Shown here one piece after another: positions 32,424 to 41,296 of a stretch of DNA of 64,000 nucleotides. A program made the position numbers and the translations under genes. The first letter of the stretch is position 1. Each line of letters opens with the position of its first letter. Source of the stretch: CAZGCA01 sp964524145 (GTDB lineage: Bacteria > Hydrogenedentota > CAZGCA01); NCBI GenBank assembly GCA_964524145.1, contig CAZGCA010000009.1, positions 1 through 64,000 of the forward strand, read 5' to 3'. A model generated the notes under the pieces. It saw only the letters and a program-made list of their open reading frames with translations. It was not told the DNA's origin and did no database searches.

Positions 32424-34010
32424 CTACTTGGCAAGCTCAACTACCCTCGTTTCTCGAATAACAGTTATCTTGATCTGGCCGGGATACTCGAGTTCGCTCT
32501 CGACCTTCTTGGTTATGTCCCGCGCGAGCAAGTACGCGTCGGCGTCGCTGACCTTCTCGGGCTCGACCATGATCCGTATTTCTCTGCCGGCCTGGATGGC
32601 GTACGCCTTGTCCACCCCTATGAACGAGTCGGCGATGTGTTCGAGTTTCTCGAGCCGCTTGACATACGTCTCAAGTGTTTCCCGCCTGGCACCGGGCCTG
32701 GCGGCCGAGACAGCGTCGGCTGCCTGGGTGAGCACGTCTATGACGCTGGTCGGCTGCGTCTCGTTGTGGTGGGCGGCAATCGCGTGGACGATCTCGTCGC
32801 TCTCGCCATACTTGCGGGCAAGTTCGGCGCCGATCCCCGCGTGCGAACCTTCCATCTCATGGTCCACTGCCTTACCGATATCGTGCAGGAAGGCCGCGCG
32901 TTTGGCGTGGCGTACGCTCACCCCGAGCTCGCCCGCCATGATGCCCGCGAGATGGGCCACCTCCATCGAGTGCTGGAGAACGTTCTGCCCATAGCTTGTC
33001 CTGAACTTCAACCTTCCTATCAGCTTGACCTCTTCGGGATGAAGTCCCTGGATATCGGTGTCGAGAGCGGCCTGCTCCCCGGTTTCGCGAATCTCTACGT
33101 CCAGCTCCTCACGAACCTTCTCCACCACTTCCTCTATCCGGGCAGGATGAATCCTTCCGTCGGTGATCAGCCGTGCGAGGGTGCGTCGAGCAACCTCGCG
33201 GCGAACCGGTTCGTATCCCGACAATATCACCGCTTCGGGTGTGTCGTCCACGATGATATCGATACCGGTCGCGTTTTCGAGCGCTCGTATGTTGCGTCCC
33301 TCCCGGCCTATTATCCTGCCCTTCATCTCGTCGTTGGGCAGCGAGACCACGGACACCGTTGACTCGACAACGTGTTCGGACGCACAGCGCTGGATGGCCT
33401 GACTGAGTATCCATTGCCCCTTCTTCTCGGAGTTCTCTCTCAGCTCTTCCTCGATCCGTTTGAGCTTGAGAGCGGACTCTCGTCGCGCATCGGCCTCAAG
33501 CTGCGCGAACAGTATCTTTTTCGCTTCGGAAATCGTAAGGCCGGAGATCTCCTGAAGCCGTCTCTTCTCCTCGTCAAGGACGGATTCCAACCGCTCGTTC
33601 TTCTGGCGAACGCTTCTCTCTCTGGCAACGATGCTCCTCTCGCGGTTCGCTATGTCGTTCTCCTTCTTATCGAGCAGGTCAACCTTCTTGTCAAGGTTCT
33701 CCTCTTTCTGCAACAGACGGCGCTCCATGCCACTGATCTCTTGTCTCTTCTCACGCGTTTCTCGTTCGACCTCTTGTCTCAAAGCGTAGAGCTCGTCCTT
33801 GGCTTCCAGTCGCGCCTCTTTGCGGATCGTTGCGGCATCCCTGCGTGCTTCTGCGAGCAGTTTCTCAGCCTCCTTACCGGCAGATTTGAGTTTCCGTTCA
33901 GCGATAACCTTGCGACCCAGAAAGCCAACGAGAATGGCGAGAACAACGGCTGCAGCAGTGTAGAGCACGCCCATCTGCATGTTCACAATACCGCTTAGTG
34001 CATCTGGCAT
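32424..34010 (-). CDS. rny: Ribonuclease Y
   Basis: Membrane-anchored endoribonuclease that initiates mRNA decay. 528 aa. One N-terminal transmembrane helix (MGVLYTAAAVVLAILVGFLG), a long charged coiled coil to about residue 190, a KH domain with GRIIGREGRNIR, and an HD domain with LQHSMEVAHLAGIMAG and AAFLHDIGKAVDHE. All expected residues are present. The ATG at 34010 is used, giving MPDALSGIVN before the helix. Two minus-strand promoters (the best at 34410-34439) would leave a leader of about 390 nt, running opposite the 6S RNA candidate. Confidence 0.97.
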   Translation of the reverse strand: MPDALSGIVNMQMGVLYTAAAVVLAILVGFLGRKVIAERKLKSAGKEAEKLLAEARRDAATIRKEARLEAKDELYALRQEVERETREKRQEISGMERRLLQKEENLDKKVDLLDKKENDIANRERSIVARERSVRQKNERLESVLDEEKRRLQEISGLTISEAKKILFAQLEADARRESALKLKRIEEELRENSEKKGQWILSQAIQRCASEHVVESTVSVVSLPNDEMKGRIIGREGRNIRALENATGIDIIVDDTPEAVILSGYEPVRREVARRTLARLITDGRIHPARIEEVVEKVREELDVEIRETGEQAALDTDIQGLHPEEVKLIGRLKFRTSYGQNVLQHSMEVAHLAGIMAGELGVSVRHAKRAAFLHDIGKAVDHEMEGSHAGIGAELARKYGESDEIVHAIAAHHNETQPTSVIDVLTQAADAVSAARPGARRETLETYVKRLEKLEHIADSFIGVDKAYAIQAGREIRIMVEPEKVSDADAYLLARDITKKVESELEYPGQIKITVIRETRVVELAK

Positions 34011-34076
34011 AGCTACAGTCCCACTCCTTCTTTTCGATCCGTTCTCCCGTAGAGTCCGGACCAGTTATGATGCAAT

Positions 34077-34258
34077 ACACCATTCAGGTACAGGTTGTGT
34101 GTCGCGCCCTGAGACCTATCGCCTATTGTCCCGACTCGTGGGGCACGGTCCTCGGGCGGATCGCAGTCGGGCGCGCTTCAACAGGCTTGTAGGCAAGTGG
34201 ATAGGATGGTTCCTGCCCTGGACAGTTCTCTTCTTCCAGGGATGACAACCGTTCGGAT
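34077..34258 (+). ncRNA. ssrS: Probable 6S RNA
   Basis: The 575-bp gap between rny and the glycosyltransferase holds a long rod-like fold on the plus strand. Nested helices: GGTTGT/ACAACC (34093-34098 with 34245-34250), CCTATC/GATAGG (34115-34120 with 34200-34205), GCCTA/TAGGC (34121-34125 with 34190-34194), CCCGACT/AGTCGGG (34130-34136 with 34165-34171), plus a 7-bp side hairpin CCCTGGA/TCCAGGG (34216-34241). The 5' strand reads CCCTGAGACCTAT then CGTGGGGCA, resembling the E. coli 6S order CCCTGAGCCGATA ... TGTGGCGCT at similar spacing. Length about 180 nt fits. A -10 TATGAT at 34066-34071 lies at the right distance, but no good -35 is seen. 6S RNA binds housekeeping RNA polymerase in stationary phase. 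Ends are approximate. Confidence 0.6.
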
Positions 34259-34409
34259 TGGCCTATTCACAAAGGTTCGTAGTACAAAAATATCTCCGGG
34301 GATGACCACGCGTGTCAATGTGCTACGTCGCATATCATCTCTCCGGAGAAGAACTTAATTGCCTCGTTGCTCTATGTAAACGTCGCCTCTCGCGACTGCG
34401 ATCACCATT

Positions 34410-34439
34410 ATTATAAAGCTCGAAGGCATGCTAAGTCAA
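34410..34439 (-). promoter_or_regulatory. Sigma70-type promoter reading toward rny
   Basis: On the minus strand TTGACT (34434-34439) and TATAAT (34410-34415, consensus) are 18 bp apart. Transcription from about 34403 would produce a leader of about 390 nt for rny. A second, weaker minus-strand box TTGACA (34313-34318) with GATATT or AGATAT at 34289-34295 lies closer. The remaining 34440-34584 sequence shows no gene. Confidence 0.6.
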
Positions 34440-34584
34440 GAAAAATCTGCAGCCTTGGGGAGGCCGGTCGGGGGTTCGAGATGATCGTGTGCAACCTATC
34501 TAGTGACTGTGGCTTACGCAGAGAGACCCCCCGGAAACCGTCTCCCCGGGTTGACCAGCACCGGCAGGCTTTGATAGACTGCGG

Positions 34585-35643
34585 ATGAAAAGCTTCGATT
34601 CGAGTAGGGGCGCAAGGCGAGGGAAACCGATAGAAGGTGAAACGGTGCGTGAACCGGTGGTTTGCGTGATTGTGTTGAACTGGAACGGCAAAGAGCTGCT
34701 CCGGGAGTGCCTCGACTCGTTGCAGCGGACAGCGTATGAGGCTATGACCGTTGTGGTGGTTGATAACGGCAGTTCGGACGGTTCGGCGGATATGGTGAGG
34801 AGCCAGTTTCCGGAGGTGGAGCTGATCGAGAATCCGACGAATATCGGGTTTTGCCGCGGCAACAACGCCGGGCTCCGGTATGCGCTCGACCGTGGGGCGG
34901 CCTACTGCGTGTTGCTCAACAACGACGTCACCGTTCGGGCGACCTGGCTGGACGAGCTCGTGGCCGCGGCGGAAGAGAATGAGCGGGTTGGCGCGCTGTC
35001 GCCCAAGATGTTGATGGCGGACTCGGAGAGAACATTGAATTCGGCGGGGTTGTGTTGTTCGATAATCGGCTGTGTGTGGGACCGTGGTTTCGGCGAGCCG
35101 GACGGTCCGGAGTGGGACACACCGGCTGAAGTGCTTGGCGTTTCAGGAGGTGCGTTCTTCGTCCGGTCGAGCGCGCTACGCGAGGTGGGCCTGCTGCCGA
35201 ACTTCGACATCTACCTCGAGGACGCGGACCTGTCGATGCGGATATGGAACGCGGGCTATACAATCAGGTATGTGCCCGCATCGGTTGTTCTGCACAAGTA
35301 TTCGGCAACGATGGGCTCGACCGGAAACCGTCGTCGCAAGTACTACCTTAACGCACGCAACAGGCTGAGGCTTGTCCTGCGCAACTTTCCGTTGAGCAAG
35401 GCGCACAAGCTAGTTCCACACCTCGTCTTCTGCGAGCTGAAAGCGTTGGGAAGTTCTTTGAAGAGTGGAGAGTTTTGGAAGACGGTTGCGGAGCTGCAGG
35501 CGATCCTCGCGTCGGTCGGCTACATCTTCGCGGCGGCGGTTGTACGAGCGCGCAGGATGGCACGCGGTCAGGGCCGCTGCTTGTTCTGGCACCTTATTCG
35601 CGAGGACGTCGGTTTCTTCCCCGGCGCAGGCGAGGTGAGATGA
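34585..35643 (+). CDS. Family 2 glycosyltransferase
   Basis: GT-A fold glycosyltransferase, likely rhamnosyl- or other sugar transferase for surface polysaccharide. About 352 aa. Motifs: VIVLNWNGKELLRECLDSL, VVVVDNGSSDGSADMV, NIGFCRGNNAGLRYA, the metal-binding LLNNDVTV, and YLEDADLSMRIWNAGY containing the ED base. The C-terminal part has a hydrophobic stretch (ILASVGYIFAAAVV). The ATG at 34585 lacks a clear SD; a GTG at 34645, just before the conserved strand and after GAAGGTGAAAC, is a plausible alternative start. Its stop overlaps the start of the radical SAM gene (ATGA), so the two are co-translated. Confidence 0.88.
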   Translation: MKSFDSSRGARRGKPIEGETVREPVVCVIVLNWNGKELLRECLDSLQRTAYEAMTVVVVDNGSSDGSADMVRSQFPEVELIENPTNIGFCRGNNAGLRYALDRGAAYCVLLNNDVTVRATWLDELVAAAEENERVGALSPKMLMADSERTLNSAGLCCSIIGCVWDRGFGEPDGPEWDTPAEVLGVSGGAFFVRSSALREVGLLPNFDIYLEDADLSMRIWNAGYTIRYVPASVVLHKYSATMGSTGNRRRKYYLNARNRLRLVLRNFPLSKAHKLVPHLVFCELKALGSSLKSGEFWKTVAELQAILASVGYIFAAAVVRARRMARGQGRCLFWHLIREDVGFFPGAGEVR

Positions 35644-37490
35644 AGGTTCTCTTGACAAACCCGCCGTGGGTAGACGAGGAGCGGATCGGGTTTCGGTCGA
35701 ACGTACGCTGGCCGTTCACGATATCCAAGGCGGATTTCAAACGAGGCGGTAGCGCAGCGTACCACTTCCCGATATACCAGGCATACGCTATCGCTGTGCT
35801 CGAAGAGGCAGGGTTTGAAGCCGCCGCGATAGACTGCGCCGTTTCGGGCATCGGTCTGGACAAGTTCACAGCGCAGGTGGCAGCCGAAGCGCCCGACTTG
35901 GTGGTGGTCGAGGTTTCGACACCGTCGATACACACCGATCTGCGGACCATCGAACGCCTCAAATCGGAGCTTGGCAAACCTGTTGCCCTCATCGGCACGC
36001 ACTCGACGGTCTACCATCGCGAGATGCTCGAGGCGCACGAATCGATAGATTTCGTGCTGCGCGGCGAATACGAGATAACGCTTTGCGAACTGGCGAGAAC
36101 CGTCGAGTATGGAGGGGACGTCTCCGCCCTGGCCGGGGTGACCTTCCGGAAGCACAGACATGTGGTGGCGAATGCCGATCGGCGCTACCTCCAGAAGCTC
36201 GACACCCTCCCGTTTCCCGCCCGGGACCATTTCGAGTGGAGAAAATACCACGAGCCTACGTACCACCGGCTGCCGTGGATAACGATGATATCCAGCCGGG
36301 GCTGCCCGTTCAAGTGTACGTTCTGCTCGTGGCCGCAGGTGATGTACGGACACGATTACCGCGTGCGCAGCCCGCAGAACGTCGTCGACGAGATGGAGTA
36401 CTGCAAGGAGAAATACAAGCCCGGCGAGGTGTTCTTCGACGACGACACGTTCACCATCGGGCGGAAACGGGTCGAGGCCATCTGCGACGAGATGCTGGCC
36501 CGCCGGCTCGATATGGTCTGGACGTGTATGGGCCGCGTGGACAACGTCGACCGGGCGTTGCTCGATAGGATGTACGGGGCGGGATGCCGCAAGATAAAGT
36601 TCGGCGTCGAGACAGGGTCGCCGGCGATTATCGAGAACATCAGGAAGAAGATCGATCTCGGTCGCGTGCGGGAGGTCTTTGCGGAGGCCAAGGAGGCCGG
36701 GCTCGAAGTCCACGGCACGTTCATGATAGGGTTGCCGGGCGAGACGCGCGATACGGTTCGTGAAACGATCGAGCTGGCGTGTTCGTTGGATCAGGACTCG
36801 ATCCAGTTCAGCATAGCGACGCCGTTTCCCGGGACCGAGTTTTTCGCCCAATGCCGGCAGAACAACTGGCTCGTCACGACGGACTGGAGCAACTACGACG
36901 GCAATTTCGGGTCGGTCGTGAGCTATCCCGGCCTGTCGAAATCGGAGATCGAAGAGCTGCTCTACTTCGCGACGATGGAGTTCGAGCGGCGCAAACACCG
37001 CGAGAAACACGTCGGCCGGTTCGTCACCGAGGCGAAACGCGGCGGGATGCGTGGGGCCCTGGTAAAAACGAGCGAGTACTTGCGCGTGAGGGGAGGGCGC
37101 GCGTTGCACAGGCTCGGCCGGGCGGGACGGGTTGCAGGCGGGGTGCGGCTCGGCACAGGCTGGTACGAGTACGACAGCGAACGTGGCGGCATCCCGATGA
37201 GCAGCACGGCGACGGTGCTCCTGCCTGATACGCTGACGCGGGAAGCCCAGCTCGTGCTCGAGGCAAAGTCCGCCGTCGCAGACAGGCCTCAGACCGTCGA
37301 AGTGTTTGCAGGCGGCGGGAGTCTCGGGAAGGCGGAACTGTCGCAAAAGTGGCAAACGGTCTCTTTTCCGGTCCGAACGGACCTTGGGTCGGAGATAACT
37401 CTTCACGCAGCAGAGACAATCCCGTACCGTGCCGGCAAATGGCGGTTTCACTACTCGATCATCGTCAAGGAGATCGGTCTGGTGTCATAG
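35640..37490 (+). CDS. B12-binding-type radical SAM protein with C-terminal extension
   Basis: 616 aa. An N-terminal cobalamin-binding-like Rossmann domain (MKVLLTNPPWVDEER, DLVVVEVSTPSIHTDLRTIE, ALIGTHSTVYHREML) is followed by a radical SAM core with the 4Fe-4S motif SSRGCPFKCTFCSWPQ (CxxxCxxC), FFDDDTFTIGRKRVE and FGVETGSPAIIENIR. The cobalamin DxHxxG ligand is not evident, so B12 use is uncertain. After about residue 470 comes a 140-residue beta-rich extension (YRAGKWRFHYSIIVKEIG) with no recognised family. Start at 35640 overlaps the glycosyltransferase stop; an earlier in-frame ATG at 35475 lies inside that gene. The pair may modify a surface lipid or glycan. Confidence 0.85.
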   Translation: MKVLLTNPPWVDEERIGFRSNVRWPFTISKADFKRGGSAAYHFPIYQAYAIAVLEEAGFEAAAIDCAVSGIGLDKFTAQVAAEAPDLVVVEVSTPSIHTDLRTIERLKSELGKPVALIGTHSTVYHREMLEAHESIDFVLRGEYEITLCELARTVEYGGDVSALAGVTFRKHRHVVANADRRYLQKLDTLPFPARDHFEWRKYHEPTYHRLPWITMISSRGCPFKCTFCSWPQVMYGHDYRVRSPQNVVDEMEYCKEKYKPGEVFFDDDTFTIGRKRVEAICDEMLARRLDMVWTCMGRVDNVDRALLDRMYGAGCRKIKFGVETGSPAIIENIRKKIDLGRVREVFAEAKEAGLEVHGTFMIGLPGETRDTVRETIELACSLDQDSIQFSIATPFPGTEFFAQCRQNNWLVTTDWSNYDGNFGSVVSYPGLSKSEIEELLYFATMEFERRKHREKHVGRFVTEAKRGGMRGALVKTSEYLRVRGGRALHRLGRAGRVAGGVRLGTGWYEYDSERGGIPMSSTATVLLPDTLTREAQLVLEAKSAVADRPQTVEVFAGGGSLGKAELSQKWQTVSFPVRTDLGSEITLHAAETIPYRAGKWRFHYSIIVKEIGLVS

Positions 37491-37499
37491 GCTGTGCCT

Positions 37500-38365
37500 G
37501 TGGCGGAGCGCTTGACAGTAAGGGCACGGCGCGCCGTGCCGCTACGACAACCACGGCCGGAGAATCCCGAAGGGACGACTGACAATAGCCCAGGAATTCA
37601 TTCCTGGGATTCATGCATCCCAAAACGAATCAAGCCCCGGAGGAACGACTGAACCTGGTGGCGGGTGTGCATTATTTCAACTGTCCCTACGGGACTGTCT
37701 TCTTATTAATCGGCGTCAAAGGATCCCACCGATCAATCGGTGGGCTATTTTCGGCTGTCCCTCCGGGACTACGGCAAAGGAAACGGATGTCACGTGGACA
37801 GTCCTGCAACCACCTGACCCTGCTGTTCCGCGTTATTCGTGAAATGACCTCCCCCACCGTCGTTGCGAGGAGGGAGCGTGCGAGCGACGTGGCAATCTCG
37901 CTGGGCTCAAGGTGTCTACCGGCACTGAGATCGCCACGCCCCGCTGGAGCGGGGCTCGCGATGACGGGAGCCTCGTTCCGCAGGTTACACCTGCGGCTAT
38001 TCAAATCGCTTCCTTTCAGGGAACCCGAAAACGCCGCACCGAGCCGTTGCCATTACCGCGGGTGTATGAGCACGGGGGTGCCTCCGGCCCTTCGGGGCGG
38101 GCACGACTGTTGTGTTCGGTCCTGGGGTTTCGCTTCGCTCCACCCCAGGCTACATGCCTTCGCCCCGAACGGGGCTGAAGCCTCCTCAGGAGGCGACGGA
38201 ATATAGCCCCGGGTGACGACGCAGGAGGAATCCGGGGTAGCAGGCGCCCACCGAGTCAAGCCCCCGAACGGGGGCGACGGAACCGAGAGTTTGTAGTTCC
38301 GTCTTCAGGCGGCCAGGATATCGGCCCCCTCCATCTTCCCCCTCAAGGCGGGACTACAAACGGTC
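37500..38365. repeat. Gene-free cluster of REP-like palindromes
   Basis: The 37491-38566 interval carries no convincing gene but is packed with inverted repeats: the perfect 18-mer GGCACGGCGCGCCGTGCC (37523-37540), CCCAGGAAT/ATTCCTGGG (37589-37608), GTCCC/GGGAC hairpins near 37683 and 37762, CCCACCGAT/ATCGGTGGG (37725-37744), a block with TTGCGAGGAGGGAGC and matching GGCAATCTCG / GAGATCGCCACG arms around 37862-37965 that is a widespread bacterial REP type, CCCCGAACGGGGC-like units near 38160 and 38265, and an element with ends GTAGTTCCG and CGGGACTAC (38293-38357). Short ORFs here are translations of repeats. Such clusters act as targets of REP-associated transposases, but no transposase gene is in the window. 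Confidence 0.75.
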
Positions 38366-38566
38366 ATGCGTAGTACCGGGCCCGTTCTATCACCGGTTCC
38401 TCTTCGCCCGGGGATGGCCGGGACGGTTGACAGACCTTGTTGCTCGTGCTATATTTTCATTGAAGGGCAGGTTCGGGCTAGTACTTGAGTTTCTGCCATC
38501 GGAACCCCCGAACGGTTGCCATTGTGGGACGTGATCCTGCACTTGAACGGAAGGGAGGATTTCGGG

Positions 38567-41081
38567 ATGCAGTCTGTACGAGCAGTCAGGGTAGCGTTAC
38601 TGCAGATCGCCTGTGTGATGCTTGTGCTCTTGGCCTGGCCGGAGAGTGCGCGCGCCCAACTGCCCGCCACCATCGACCTCGCAACCCGCGACGAGGACGT
38701 GCTGGTCTTCGGCGCAGCAACCGGCGACATCCTGACCGGGTACGGCACGATGGTTGTGGGCGACCTGAACGGCGACGNNNNNNNNNNGACCCACTCTTGC
38801 CGGAGCCAAAGACGTTGCCGGCATTCTGGGCAGCCAGCCGGACGTGATCATCTACGGGGCGACAGCCGGCGACTCCTTGACGCTGGATTGTGCGATCGCC
38901 GCCGGCGACGTCAATGGAGACTTGATCGATGACCTTGTTCTCGGCGCATGTCCGGCCGGCGGTCCCGGTGAGATGCGTTACGAAGCGGGTGAGGCGTACA
39001 TCATCTACGGGTCAGCAACACTGCCCGCGACGATAGACCTGGCCAACGGCGACGAGGACGTGCTGGTCTACGGTGCTACCGGCGGCGACCATCTGACAGG
39101 CAACGGTGCGGTTGTGCTGGGTGACGTCAATGGTGACGGCCTGAACGACATTGTGCTCGGTGCATACGGAGCTTCCGGCCCCGGCGATTTGCGTAGCGAG
39201 GCGGGCGAAGCATACGTCATCTACGGGTCTGCGAACCTGCCCGATTCGATCGACCTCGCCAACGGCGATGAAGATGTGACCGTCTACGGTGCCACGGCCC
39301 AAGACTACTTGACGCGGTATGGAACCGTTGCGCTCGCCGACGTCAACGGTGACGGCCTCAACGACATCTTTCTCGGTGCGAACCGAGCCGATGGTCCCGG
39401 CAACGCGCGCCCGGACGCAGGGGAGGCGTACATCATCTACGGTTCCGCGAGCCTGCCCGCCACCATCAACCTTGGCGCCGGCGATGAAGACGTGACGATC
39501 TACGGTGCGACGGCGCAGGACTACTTGACACGCTATGGCATAGCAATCGCCGGTGACGTAAACGGCGACGGACTGGATGATATCGTTCTCGGTACCTATG
39601 GGGCCGATGGTCCGGGTAATTCACGCGATGCCGCCGGCGAAGCGTACATCATCTACGGGTCTCGAGATCTGCCCGCGACACTCGATCTCGACGGCAGCGA
39701 CGAGGACGTCACCATCTACGGCGCAACGCCGGATGACGAGCTGACGCGTTACGGTGCGATAATGTTGGGTGACGTGAACGGCGACGGACTCGACGACATC
39801 CTTTTGGGAGCTTACGGTGCCGATGGGCCCGGCGGCACGCGCACCAGCGCCGGCGAAGCGTACATCATCTACGGGGCTCCAGACCTGCCCGGCACACTCG
39901 ATCTCGCCGGCAACGATGAGGACGTGACTATTTACGGCGCGACGGCACAGGACTTGTTGACGAGGGCCGGGTCCATCGTCGTCGGCGACGTGGATGGCGA
40001 CGGATTGGACGACATCGTCCTCGGTGCGCAGGGAGCCGACGGACCGGGTGATGGGCGCAGCACGTGTGGCGAAGCGTATATCATCTACGGTTCCGCCATC
40101 CTGCCCGGCGCCATAGACCTCGACAACGGCGATGAAGATGTGATCGTCTATGGCCCGGCCGCCGATGGGCTCACAAGCACCGGCGCGATTGTTCTAGGCG
40201 ACATCAACGGGGACGGACTCGATGACACTATCCTCGGAGAACACCTGGCCGACGGACCCGGCGGTGGCCGCGACGATGCCGGGAAAGCCTACGTCGTTTT
40301 CGGGTCTTCAACCGCTTTGTCCGCAACAGTGAGGCAGACCGACCACGACGACGACCCGCTGCCCGAGCACTACCACGCGGCCCGCACGGTCATCGACTAC
40401 GGGTCGGGGTCCAGCAGCCTTACGACTGTCACGCTGACACGCGATCATGCCGGCGTAAGCCTGCCGGATATGACCAAGGTAGCGGACGTACACTGGCAGG
40501 TGACGACGGACCGAACGAACTTCAGCGCGACCCTGACCTTCCACTACCTCAGCTCAGAGCTCGCGGGCATCAACGAGCCCGAACTCGGCGTCTTCTCGTC
40601 GCCGACGCTGGGCGGCATATACACGCGACTGGCCACAACGGTCGATGCAGGCAGGAACCGTGCCACCACCACGGGTGTGACGGGGTTATCGCACTTCATC
40701 ATCCTCGATGCCACCGATGACGACGGCGACGGGCTTCCCGACACGTTCGAGACCGACACCGGCACGTTACTGAGCCCCAACGATACCGGCACCGACCCGG
40801 ACAATCCCGATACCGACGACGACGGCATGCCCGACGGGTGGGAAGTCGACAATCAGCTCGATCCGCACGACGACGGCTCCGTCGATCCGGATAACGGGCC
40901 TACCGGCGATCCCGACGAGGATGAATACTCCAACCTGGGCGAATACCACGGCGGTACCGACCCGCAGGATCCCGACTCGTTTCCGGTACCGGCAACCGCG
41001 TCCTGGGCGCTCGCGGTCATTGTCGCCGCAGTCGCGGTCTCGACCCTGGTGGTACGAAGGCGTCGAAGGCGTGCAGCGTAA
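38567..41081 (+). CDS. FG-GAP/integrin-like repeat protein (spans assembly gap)
   Basis: Exported surface protein. ATG at 38567 follows AAGGGAGG and encodes a signal peptide (VALLQIACVMLVLLAWPESA). The mature part is made of near-identical 72-residue FG-GAP-type repeats: DEDV-x-IYGAT, LTRYG, GDVNGDGLDDI-x-LG and AGEAYIIYGS recur in each, with Ca-binding DVNGDGLDD loops; together they would fold as an integrin-alpha-like propeller. Then follow a beta domain, TSP3-like Ca motifs (DATDDDGDGLPDTFE, DTDDDGMPDGWE) and a C-terminal tag VPATASWALAVIVAA plus RRRRRR resembling exosortase-type sorting signals. The run of Ns at 38778-38787 interrupts the first repeat and puts the halves out of frame only because its length is arbitrary. 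Probably an adhesin. Confidence 0.8.
38696..40316 (+). repeat. 216-bp tandem repeat inside the FG-GAP gene
   Basis: The codons for DEDV/DV before each IYGAT motif recur at 38841, 39057, 39273, 39489, 39705, 39921 and 40137, exactly 216 bp (72 codons) apart; a first, diverged copy begins at 38696. Sequence identity between units is high. The interval from 38696 to 38841 is 145 bp including 10 Ns, 71 short of one unit. Confidence 0.85.
38778..38787. other. Assembly gap (10 N)
   Basis: Ten N characters mark a scaffold gap of unknown length within the first FG-GAP repeat. From the 216-bp periodicity the true missing sequence should be 81 bp, or 81 plus a multiple of 216. Confidence 0.98.
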
Positions 41082-41136
41082 TCCGCGTTCGGCACCGTTG
41101 TGACGAAAGGTGACACGCGGTTTGGTCTTAAACAGC

Positions 41137-41165
41137 TTGACTTCCCCATGGGGCTGTGATACCCT
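41137..41165 (+). promoter_or_regulatory. Sigma70-type promoter of the amino-acid operon
   Basis: TTGACT (41137-41142), 17-bp spacer, TACCCT (41160-41165). Start near 41172, giving a leader of about 125 nt before the PGM-like gene, whose ATG at 41297 follows TTAGGAG. Confidence 0.5.
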
Positions 41166-41177
41166 TGATCATGCCTT

Positions 41178-41215
41178 GGGCAGACGGTCGGGTGTGTGTG
41201 CCCGCAGGCCCTTTT
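41178..41215 (+). terminator. Possible attenuator hairpin in operon leader
   Basis: In the leader, GGGC (41178-41181) can pair with GCCC (41208-41211) and, inside, CGGG (41189-41192) with CCCG (41201-41204), followed directly by TTTTATTAT. This resembles an intrinsic terminator placed ahead of the threonine/isoleucine genes, as in attenuation. A frame from ATG 41171 (MPWADGRVCVPAGPFIIP) crosses it, but that ATG sits at the predicted transcription start and has no SD. Confidence 0.3.
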
Positions 41216-41296
41216 ATTATCCCCTAGCGGTATAAGAAGAACGCGCGTTTCCCAGAACACGCATAAAACAATAAGGGTTAGGAGTATCCGGGTACC

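Noticed and set aside
31554..37451. Open frames of 602 aa (31554-33362, plus) and 627 aa (35568-37451, minus)
   Set aside because: They lie opposite ymdB/rny and the glycosyltransferase/radical SAM pair. Those genes have complete catalytic motifs; the shadows are Arg/Pro/His-rich without motifs.
37613..38206. 197-aa and smaller ORFs in the REP cluster
   Set aside because: They consist of translated palindromes, have no SD or motif and no normal codon bias.
38844..41081. FG-GAP protein as a separate gene starting after the gap
   Set aside because: Upstream of 38844 the same frame continues to the Ns as repeat sequence, and 38567-38777 has signal peptide and repeat start. It is one gene broken by an assembly gap.
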